From Candidatus Woesearchaeota archaeon (GTDB taxonomy: Archaea > Nanobdellota > Nanobdellia > Woesearchaeales > UBA525): a DNA stretch of 32,342 nt. Shown piece by piece: positions 27,415 to 32,342 of this stretch; the first letter of the stretch is position 1, and each line of letters starts with the position of its first letter. The notes under the pieces are model-generated. The model was not told the DNA's origin. It did not search any database and was given only the letters and a program-made list of their open reading frames with translations. The translations under genes and the position numbers were made by a program. The DNA lies in assembly GCA_014874255.1 (NCBI GenBank), contig JACWAN010000106.1, positions 1 through 32,342 of the forward strand, given 5' to 3'.

Positions 27415-27651
27415 ATGACGAGATACCTGATCATCTTCAAGCGGAAGGAGTGCATCGGCGCTGCGGCGTGCGAGGCGGTGAGCCCGAAGCTCTGGCGGAT
27501 GCACGGCGACGGCAAGGCAGAGCTCAAGGGCGCGACGGTCAACCCGCGGACCGGCGACTACGAGCTCGAGATCGACGCGGCCCTCTTCGAGGAGCAGCGG
27601 ACAGCCGCGGAGAGCTGCCCGTCCGGGTGCATCCGCGTCGTGGAGGCGTGA
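27415..27651 (+). CDS. single-cluster ferredoxin with a substituted cysteine
   Basis: A 78-residue small ferredoxin. The cluster motif reads CIGAAACEAV (Cys at about 13 and 19) with SCPSGCI near the end (about 68-73). The second canonical Cys of CxxCxxC is Ala, as in ferredoxins holding a [3Fe-4S] or a [4Fe-4S] cluster with a non-Cys ligand. The extra Cys in SGC could matter. It transfers electrons in the cytoplasm. A strong GGAGGGGAGG ribosome-binding site precedes the ATG. The ApbE gene starts 5 nt after its stop, suggesting one operon feeding a membrane redox chain. Confidence 0.88.
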   Translation: MTRYLIIFKRKECIGAAACEAVSPKLWRMHGDGKAELKGATVNPRTGDYELEIDAALFEEQRTAAESCPSGCIRVVEA

Positions 27652-27656
27652 GCCGC

Positions 27657-28511
27657 ATGGACGCGACGAGGACGTTCGCGCTGCTCGGCGGCGCCGTGAC
27701 GGTCGAGCTCTACGATGTCGAGGAGCCTCTCGCCAACCTCGTCTTCGACGAGATCGTGCGCGAAGGGCTGCGGCTGCAGCGCATCTTCAACCTCTATGAC
27801 CCTGAGAGCGAGCTCTCGGCCCTGAACCGGCGACGCGAGCTGCGCGCCTCGCCGGAGCTGCGCCTCGTCCTCGCGGAAGCGCTCCGGTTCTCGCGGCTCA
27901 CTGGCGGACGGTACGACGTGTCGAAGGGACGCGAGTTCCTCGCCCGGAAACGCGGCGACGAGTACACGGCAGGGTGCACGTTCGAGAACGTCGAAGTGGA
28001 CGGCGACATCGTCCGGCTCACGCACCCGGACGCGCTCGTCGACATGGGCAGCATCGCGAAGGGGTACATCGGCGACGCCCTCCTCGCCTTCATCGCGGCG
28101 CTGGGCGTCGAGAGCGCGTTCGTCGACGCGCGCGGCGACCTCCGCGTCTCCGGCTCCCGGCTCGAGGTCGTCCGGATACGGCACCCCCGCGACCCGGACG
28201 CGGTGACGGGATCGCTGCTCCTCGAGAACGCGGCCGTCGCGACCTCAGGGGATTACCGTCAGTATGTCGGGAGCTACGACCAGTCGCACATCGTCGGCGC
28301 CCGCGATTTCGCCTCGGTGAGCGTCGTCGCCCCCACGTTGATGGAGGCGGACGCCGTCGCGAGCGCGGTCTTCGTGCTCGGGAGCAGAGAGGCGCAAGCA
28401 TTCCTCGAGAAGCTGCCGCACGTGAAGGCGTTCGCCGTGGACACGGCGCTGCGCCGGCACCGGTACAACGGCTTCGGCGGGCTCGACGAGGGTGAGGGGC
28501 TTGGAACGTAA
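27657..28511 (+). CDS. apbE: ApbE-type FAD:protein FMN transferase
   Basis: A 284-residue flavinyltransferase that attaches FMN covalently to threonine of target proteins. Recognisable blocks are RIFNLYDPESELSALNR (substrate and FAD region), LTGGRYDVSKG, VDMGSIAKGYIGDALLAF (about residues 123-140), ATSGDYRQYVGSYDQSHIVG and SVVAPTLMEADAVASAVFVLG (metal-binding Asp). No signal peptide or lipobox is present, so the enzyme appears cytoplasmic, unlike most bacterial ApbE. It starts 5 nt after the ferredoxin stop and overlaps the ferric-reductase gene at its end. No substrate with the D-x-x-S/T-G-A-T flavinylation motif is encoded in this window. Confidence 0.9.
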   Translation: MDATRTFALLGGAVTVELYDVEEPLANLVFDEIVREGLRLQRIFNLYDPESELSALNRRRELRASPELRLVLAEALRFSRLTGGRYDVSKGREFLARKRGDEYTAGCTFENVEVDGDIVRLTHPDALVDMGSIAKGYIGDALLAFIAALGVESAFVDARGDLRVSGSRLEVVRIRHPRDPDAVTGSLLLENAAVATSGDYRQYVGSYDQSHIVGARDFASVSVVAPTLMEADAVASAVFVLGSREAQAFLEKLPHVKAFAVDTALRRHRYNGFGGLDEGEGLGT

Positions 28512-29313
28512 GACGCTCATCCTCATCGTCGCGGGAGGGGTGACCGCCGCATTCTTCCTCGTCTTCTCCATGCTCGTCAGCACACAGCCCGCCATCTGGT
28601 ACGAGACGCGGATCTTCGGCCTGCTCGCGTACGCGGCCCTCTTCCTCACCGTCGTCATCGGCGAGCTCCGCATCCTCTCGAAGAACAAGGCGGCCACGGC
28701 GGGCATCTTCCGCTACCACAAGCCCGTCGCAATCTTCGCCACGTACCTCGTCGGCCTCCACCTCGTCGCGGCAGCGAACGACAACTTCAAGTGGGGGAAA
28801 GGGCTCTCCTTCCTCCAGTACCTCGGCTTCTCCTTCGGGGACAAGTGGCTCGTCCTCCTCTCCTTCGGCGCGCTCGCCTTCTACCTCATGCTGCTCGTCG
28901 GCCTCACCTCGCGGACGAAGGCGATCCAGCGGATCGGGTTCAAGAACTGGAAGCTGATCCACTACCTCAGCTACCTCTCCTTCGTCCTCGCATACGTGCA
29001 CAGCGTCGGCCTCGGCACGGACATCAAGTCCTCGATCCTCAGCCCCGTCCTCTCGCCCCTCTTCGTCGCCTCGTTCCTCTTCGTCGTCGCGCTCCTCCTC
29101 ACCCGCGTCGCGAACGGCTTCAACGTCCTCAGCGACCAGTGGGAGGTGAACCTCGCCGGGATCTTCTTCCTGCTGCTGCTCGGCGGCCTCGCCTTCCTCG
29201 GCTGGCAGGCGACGCAGGTGACAGCGCTCCAGACGGCGCTCGGCGCGGGACAAACGCCTGTCGTGACGGCCGTCAACGTGACGCAGCACGTGCTCGCGGG
29301 GGTGAGCGCATGA
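28501..29313 (+). CDS. ferric-reductase-like transmembrane cytochrome b protein
   Basis: A 270-residue integral membrane protein with about seven helices. Two histidine pairs lie on adjacent helices: RYHKPVAIFATYLVGLHL (about residues 73-90) and WKLIHYLSYLSFVLAYVHSVGLG (about 157-179). This is the arrangement of di-heme ferric reductase/MsrQ-type domains. There is no FAD or NAD(P)H domain, so the electron donor must be another protein, plausibly the ferredoxin or an ApbE-modified flavoprotein. A TTG start at 28501 is preferred because GAGGGTGAGG lies 4 nt upstream; GTG at 28492 is the alternative. It overlaps apbE by 11 bp and the next gene by 4 bp, a tight operon. Confidence 0.85.
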   Translation: MERKTLILIVAGGVTAAFFLVFSMLVSTQPAIWYETRIFGLLAYAALFLTVVIGELRILSKNKAATAGIFRYHKPVAIFATYLVGLHLVAAANDNFKWGKGLSFLQYLGFSFGDKWLVLLSFGALAFYLMLLVGLTSRTKAIQRIGFKNWKLIHYLSYLSFVLAYVHSVGLGTDIKSSILSPVLSPLFVASFLFVVALLLTRVANGFNVLSDQWEVNLAGIFFLLLLGGLAFLGWQATQVTALQTALGAGQTPVVTAVNVTQHVLAGVSA

Positions 29314-29699
29314 GCAAAGCAATCTGGATCGTCGGGATTGCCATCCTCCTCGTGGTGTACGTCGTCGGCACGGTCTATCTCAGCCAGTCCACCAACCAGA
29401 AGGTGAGCGCGCTCCAGAGCGACGTGGCGCTCGCGAACGTGCGGCGCGACCAGTCGCAGCAGATGGCCGTGCAGCAGCTCGCCACGCAGCAGGCGCAGCT
29501 CGCGCTCCAGCAGGCGCAGCTCACCATCCAGGAGGAGCAGGCGAAGCAGGCGCAGCTCCAGGCGCAGCTCGACGCTCTCCTCGCACAGCCCGCCACAACG
29601 CAGACAACACCGGGTGCTCCGGCGGCGCAGCAGCAAGCGCAACTGGCGGCGCAACAGCAGGCCCTCGCGACGCAGCCCAAAGTGACCCGGGCATCCTGA
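29310..29699 (+). CDS. membrane-anchored Gln-rich coiled-coil protein
   Basis: A 129-residue protein with an N-terminal signal anchor (about residues 4-24: AIWIVGIAILLVVYVVGTVYL). A long extracytoplasmic coiled coil built from AQL/QQA repeats (QQLATQQAQLALQQAQL, then QAKQAQLQAQL) and a Pro/Thr-rich tail follow. Its composition mirrors the coiled coil of the secreted protein at the other end of the cluster (26385-27206), suggesting that the two interact. Translation is coupled to the ferric-reductase gene by ATGA overlap. A GC-rich hairpin follows the stop. No enzymatic motif is present. Confidence 0.75.
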   Translation: MSKAIWIVGIAILLVVYVVGTVYLSQSTNQKVSALQSDVALANVRRDQSQQMAVQQLATQQAQLALQQAQLTIQEEQAKQAQLQAQLDALLAQPATTQTTPGAPAAQQQAQLAAQQQALATQPKVTRAS

Positions 29700-29722
29700 C
29701 GTTCCCCCAAACCACAGGGAGG

Positions 29723-29746
29723 CGGGCGGGGCATGGTCCCCGCCCG
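29723..29746 (+). terminator. hairpin terminator after the redox operon
   Basis: CGGGCGGGG-CATGGT-CCCCGCCCG, a perfect 9-bp stem starting 24 nt after the stop of the last gene. It is followed by the pyrimidine-rich tccttccttctcgtct. It probably ends the 26385-29699 transcript. Confidence 0.6.
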
Positions 29747-29811
29747 TCCTTCCTTCTCGTCTGGCCGGCTCTCCGTGACGCCGAAAGAACGCCAGATAGC
29801 CGGGCAGATTC

Positions 29812-30369
29812 TCAGAGCACGCCCGGGACGAGGGCCTTGACCTCTTTCTTGTAGGCCTCGTACCGCTTGCCGAACGCTTTCAGCATGAGGCGTTCCTCCG
29901 CCTTGAGCTTAATCCAGAAGCTGACCGTGAACGGGAGGAGACCGAGGAGGCCGCTTGCCGCGCCGATGGCGATGACGGTGCCGAGATACATGAGGATCAG
30001 CGCGGTGTAGATCGGGTGGCGGACGAGCGCGTACGGCCCCGTCAGTATGAGCTCGTGGTCCTTCTTCAGGGCGACCGTGCCGCTCCAGTTCGCGCCGAGG
30101 ACGATCCGCGCCCAGACGGCGAGGACGAGTCCGGCGACGGTGAGGAGGAGACCAGCAGTCTCTATGATGGTCGTCGGGGGCAGGATCCTCGTCGCGAGGG
30201 GGCCGCGCACGCCGAGCCAGAGGAGGACGAAGCCGAGGAGGTAGAGGGGGAGCCACGAGACGGAGCCCCAGAGGTCCTGCCGCTCCGCGATCCGTTTCTG
30301 GAAGAGCCGGGCGACGAGCCAGACGATCCCCAGGGCGACCCAGCACGCGACGAAGAGCTGCGCGAACAT
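29812..30369 (-). CDS. isoprenylcysteine carboxyl methyltransferase (ICMT/PEMT)-like membrane protein
   Basis: A 185-residue integral membrane methyltransferase-like protein with four or five helices. The S-adenosylmethionine and catalytic motifs are YALVRHPIYTALIL (about residues 119-132) and KAEERLMLKAFGKRYEAYKKEVKALVPG at the C-terminus, the pattern RHPxY...EExxLxxxFGxxYxxY of the ICMT/phospholipid methyltransferase superfamily. The substrate is unknown; archaeal lipid or protein methylation is possible. The ATG at 30369 is chosen because the upstream extension is not hydrophobic or conserved-looking. The promoter is weak (cctttttcaag on minus, about 30393-30403). It converges on the redox operon. 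Confidence 0.85.
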   Translation of the reverse strand: MFAQLFVACWVALGIVWLVARLFQKRIAERQDLWGSVSWLPLYLLGFVLLWLGVRGPLATRILPPTTIIETAGLLLTVAGLVLAVWARIVLGANWSGTVALKKDHELILTGPYALVRHPIYTALILMYLGTVIAIGAASGLLGLLPFTVSFWIKLKAEERLMLKAFGKRYEAYKKEVKALVPGVL

Positions 30370-30497
30370 GGTGGACTGGACGTTCGGTCTCTTGAAAAAG
30401 GTATCGGCAGGGGGGCGTCCAGGCAAATGGAAGTCGCCGGCCAAAGGTGAGGCGTTGCATTGACGCGGGAGGAGGAGGTCAGGAGGTTGTCCCCACA

Positions 30498-30737
30498 GGC
30501 GAGCACGAGGCTCGCCGTGATTCTCAGGAACGAAGTTCCTGGAACCCCGGGAGCTTCGCTCCCTGTGGTTCCGGCAGCGTTCCGGTACCGAGAACTACGG
30601 GGTCGACGGGTGTAGCAGAGGACGATGCGATACGCCGGAAGCCGGCGCTACGAATTCGGAGAATTCGTGCGCCCGGAAATCTGCGGGTCTCCTAGGGCGA
30701 CCCGCGAAGCGATTTGCCTAAGACCCCTGCCAAGGGG
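30498..30737 (+). other. array of seven hairpins, possible structured RNA or leader
   Basis: Seven stems with perfect pairing lie within 240 bp: GGCGAGC/GCTCGCC (30498-30516), AGGAAC/GTTCCT (30526-30540), GGAACC/GGTTCC enclosing GGGAGC-TTC-GCTCCC (30541-30572), CGCCGG/CCGGCG (30633-30647), ACGAATTC/GAATTCGT (30650-30668), GCGGGTC/GACCCGC (30683-30705) and CCCCT/AGGGG (30724-30737). No reading frame of quality crosses it. It ends just before the TATA box of the NADH-oxidase gene, so it is upstream of, not within, that gene's transcript. I recognise no RNA family. Confidence 0.65.
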
Positions 30738-30739
30738 CA

Positions 30740-30781
30740 AAGAATTAAAAGAGGGGCGCTCTGTCGAGAGAGGAAAGGAGG
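30740..30781 (+). promoter_or_regulatory. TATA box and ribosome-binding site of the NADH-oxidase-like gene
   Basis: agaattaaaag (30740-30750) is followed by GGAAAGGAGG at 30772-30781, ten nucleotides before the ATG at 30791. Confidence 0.6.
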
Positions 30782-30790
30782 ACTGAGAGC

Positions 30791-32125
30791 ATGGACTACG
30801 ACCTCATCGTCATCGGCGGCGGACCCGCGGGGATCATCGTCGCGACCAACGCGAAGCTGCGCCATCCGGAGAAGAAGGTGCTGCTCGTCAAGAGCGTCGG
30901 GAAAGGGGTGGTGCCATGCGCAATCCCCTACATGTTCAAGACGATGGACGACCCGGAGAAGAACCGGCTCGGCGACGCCGCCCTCGAGAAGAACGGCGTC
31001 GCGATCGAGGTCACGGAGGTCGTCGCGCTCGACCGGGGACGCCGTGCAATCACGACGGCGGAGGGTGAGACCTTCACCTATGAACGGCTCGTCCTCGCGA
31101 CGGGGTCGGAACCGGCCACACCGCCCGTCGACGGCGTCGGGAAGAAGGGCGTCTACGCGATCAGGAAGGACTTCGACTACCTGAAAGCGCTGCGGACGGA
31201 GATCGAGCGCGCCACTGACATCGTCATCATCGGCGGCGGCTTCATCGGCCTCGAGGTGGCGGACGAGCTCACCCGCTTCCCCGAGAAGAAGGTGACTGTC
31301 GTTGAATTCCTCCCGCGGGTGCTCGCAGGCTCCTTCGACCCGGAGTTCGCGGCGGCAGCGATGGCGGAACTGACCAAGCGGGGCGTCACAATCCTGGCCG
31401 GCACGAAGGTCGTCCGGATCAGGGGCGGGGAACGCGTCGAGGCGGCGGAGCTCTCCGACAAGCAGATCATCCCCTGCCAGCTCGTCCTCCTCGGAGCGGG
31501 GGCGCGGCCGCTGACGGGACTCGCCGAGAAAGCAGGACTGGCGGTCGACAAGGGCATCGTCGTCGATGAGCGGCAGCGGACGGCGGACGAGCGCGTCTTC
31601 GCGATCGGCGACTGCGCCGCGAAGAAGGACCTCTTCACGGGGAAGAGCGCGCCGGTCATGCTCGCCTCGACCGCGACCGCGGAGGCGAGGATCGCGGCCG
31701 GCAACCTCTTCGCAGAAGGCACGAGGAACAGAGGGACGATCGCCGCGTACTCGACGAAGATCGGCGACCTCGTCCTCGGAGCGGCCGGCATGACCGAGGA
31801 ACGCGCGCGGGAGGAGGGATTCAAGATACTCGTCGGGAAAGCGATCGGGCCGGACAAGCACCCGAGCTGCCTCGCCGGCATGAAGGAGCAGCAGACGAAA
31901 CTCGTCTTCTCCAAGGAGACCGGGCTCCTCCTCGGCGGACAGGTGACAGGCGGCGACTCGGTCGGAGAGCTGGTCAACGTCATCGCGCTCGCGATCCAGA
32001 AAGGGACGAAGCTGACGGAGCTGGAGACGCTCCAGGTGGCGACGCACCCCAAGCTGACCGCGGCGCCGACGACGTACCCGCTCGTCGTCGCGGCGCAGGA
32101 CGCTCACAAGCCGAGCAGCTTGTAG
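30791..32125 (+). CDS. CoA-disulfide reductase/NADH oxidase family flavoprotein
   Basis: A 444-residue FAD- and NAD(P)H-dependent oxidoreductase. FAD site DLIVIGGGPAG (about 4-14), NAD site IVIIGGGFIGLEVADEL (about 138-155), second FAD contact VFAIGDCA (about 272-279) and a C-terminal dimerisation domain (from about 320). The single redox cysteine lies in VVPCAIPYMF (about residue 43), the position used in CoA-disulfide reductases and NADH oxidases. It reduces CoA or other disulfides or oxygen with NAD(P)H; which one cannot be told. Archaeal homologues serve oxygen tolerance. Its 3' end overlaps the minus-strand membrane-protein fragment by 22 bp. Confidence 0.92.
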   Translation: MDYDLIVIGGGPAGIIVATNAKLRHPEKKVLLVKSVGKGVVPCAIPYMFKTMDDPEKNRLGDAALEKNGVAIEVTEVVALDRGRRAITTAEGETFTYERLVLATGSEPATPPVDGVGKKGVYAIRKDFDYLKALRTEIERATDIVIIGGGFIGLEVADELTRFPEKKVTVVEFLPRVLAGSFDPEFAAAAMAELTKRGVTILAGTKVVRIRGGERVEAAELSDKQIIPCQLVLLGAGARPLTGLAEKAGLAVDKGIVVDERQRTADERVFAIGDCAAKKDLFTGKSAPVMLASTATAEARIAAGNLFAEGTRNRGTIAAYSTKIGDLVLGAAGMTEERAREEGFKILVGKAIGPDKHPSCLAGMKEQQTKLVFSKETGLLLGGQVTGGDSVGELVNVIALAIQKGTKLTELETLQVATHPKLTAAPTTYPLVVAAQDAHKPSSL

Positions 32126-32214
32126 ACGAGGAACGCGGGCCAGACGAGCGCCTTCAATACGCCGAGGACGCCGTACCAGAACCCGGTCGCGTGCTGGATA
32201 TAATAGTAAGTCTC
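32104..32214 (-). pseudogene. small membrane protein gene truncated by an insertion
   Basis: Reading minus from 32214 to the stop at 32104 gives a 36-codon open segment ending in a hydrophobic Trp/Tyr/Leu-rich sequence (GFWYGVLGVLKALVWPAFLV, then YKLLGL). It has the GC-rich codon use of the window and looks like the C-terminal part of a small archaeal membrane protein. No start codon exists before an in-frame TAA at 32215-32217. That position coincides with the switch to AT-rich sequence, so the 5' end appears to have been removed by insertion. Confidence 0.55.
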
Positions 32215-32241
32215 TTAAATTTTAGTAAATATTAAATACTT

Positions 32242-32269
32242 GTTCACCTCAAAATGCGCTGAGGTGAAC
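32242..32269 (+). promoter_or_regulatory. hairpin that pairs the ribosome-binding site
   Basis: GTTCACCTCA-AAATGCGC-TGAGGTGAAC: a perfect 10-bp stem with 8-nt loop. The 3' arm contains GAGGTGA, ending 5 nt before the ATG at 32273, so the fold would hide the ribosome-binding site. Confidence 0.65.
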
Positions 32270-32272
32270 GAT

Positions 32273-32342
32273 ATGTTAGCCAAAGGTGCCAAATTTCTTC
32301 CCGACATTTCTGAGCAGCAATTGCGAATGTTTTCCCGTCGAG
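32273..32342 (+). CDS. N-terminus of an unidentified, possibly transposase, protein (partial)
   Basis: An ATG at 32273 opens a frame of 23 residues (MLAKGAKFLPDISEQQLRMF, then SRR) that runs off the window. A polar helix after a short Pro-containing start is compatible with the N-terminus of an IS-type transposase, for example of the helix-turn-helix class, but too little is present for a family call. A GAGGTGA ribosome-binding site lies 5 nt upstream inside a hairpin. Codon use is AT-richer than in the resident genes. Confidence 0.4.
   Translation, partial: MLAKGAKFLPDISEQQLRMFSRR

Larger units (their letters stand above)
32206..32342 (+). mobile_element. left end of an AT-rich, probably insertion-sequence-type element (partial)
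   Basis: Base composition switches abruptly near 32206 from GC-rich to AT-rich. The segment has its own promoter-like aatattaaatac (32228-32239), a hairpin and the start of a gene at 32273. It interrupts a small membrane-protein gene. The other end, terminal repeats and most of the coding region are outside the window, so the element family cannot be named. Confidence 0.45.

Noticed and set aside
1-32342. CRISPR arrays, rRNA and tRNA genes
   Set aside because: No regularly spaced 25-35 bp repeats and no rRNA or tRNA signatures were seen on either strand.

Overview
The window is archaeal and GC-rich. The archaeal call rests on an RNA polymerase subunit L gene (rpoL, 18457-18726, minus), a deoxyhypusine synthase with its catalytic Lys (13401-14411), an AMMECR1-domain protein, an RPA-like OB-fold protein, Lrp/AsnC-type regulators, and A/T-rich TATA boxes about 25 bp upstream of many start codons. 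Most of these genes look leaderless; others carry a GGTGA/GAGGTG ribosome-binding site. Small compact genes, many small membrane proteins and membrane-anchored winged-helix proteins suggest a DPANN lineage (Woesearchaeota-like). That placement is inference only.

Layout. 1-4260: a small alpha-solenoid protein, type II NADH dehydrogenase, DoxX, a conserved unknown protein, an RPA-like OB protein, an orphan and a DUF2892 membrane protein. 4358-7027: an oxidative-stress block (Bcp peroxiredoxin, Fe/Mn superoxide dismutase, 2-Cys peroxiredoxin, divergent Lrp regulator). 7250-11026: MFS transporter, MscL, LemA and HtpX. 11030-11760: an AT-richer island with a small basic protein and an HNH nuclease. 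11842-19756: two membrane proteins, Lrp-like regulator, deoxyhypusine synthase, YprB-like exonuclease, a frameshifted SRPBCC gene, BofA-like protein, orphans, CBS-zinc ribbon protein, AMMECR1, RpoL and a CheD-like protein. 19906-29699: a cell-surface and redox region with secreted, potentially glycosylated proteins, two paralogous membrane receptors with a cytoplasmic winged helix, aldo/keto reductase, PAP2-type phosphatase, and a tight cluster of ferredoxin, ApbE, a ferric-reductase-like cytochrome and Gln-rich coiled-coil proteins. 29812-32125: ICMT-like methyltransferase and a CoA-disulfide-reductase/NADH-oxidase. The right edge appears to enter an AT-rich insertion element that truncates a small membrane-protein gene.

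The most unusual content is non-coding. (1) Four copies of one structured intergenic element (4873-5055, 5795-5906, 17439-17561, 18243-18362) share internal blocks, while their 11-15 bp closing stems differ in sequence yet stay paired in every copy. One pair brackets the superoxide dismutase gene and the other pair brackets the AMMECR1 gene. (2) A 166-bp element (22485-22650) has terminal inverted repeats and perfect 10-bp flanking direct repeats, as expected of a MITE-like insertion; a similarly built element precedes lemA. (3) Seven hairpins with perfect stems lie in 240 bp upstream of the NADH-oxidase gene. I know of no named family matching these. (4) The ferredoxin-ApbE-ferric reductase cluster may be an extracytoplasmic electron-transfer system whose flavinylated partner is not visible here.
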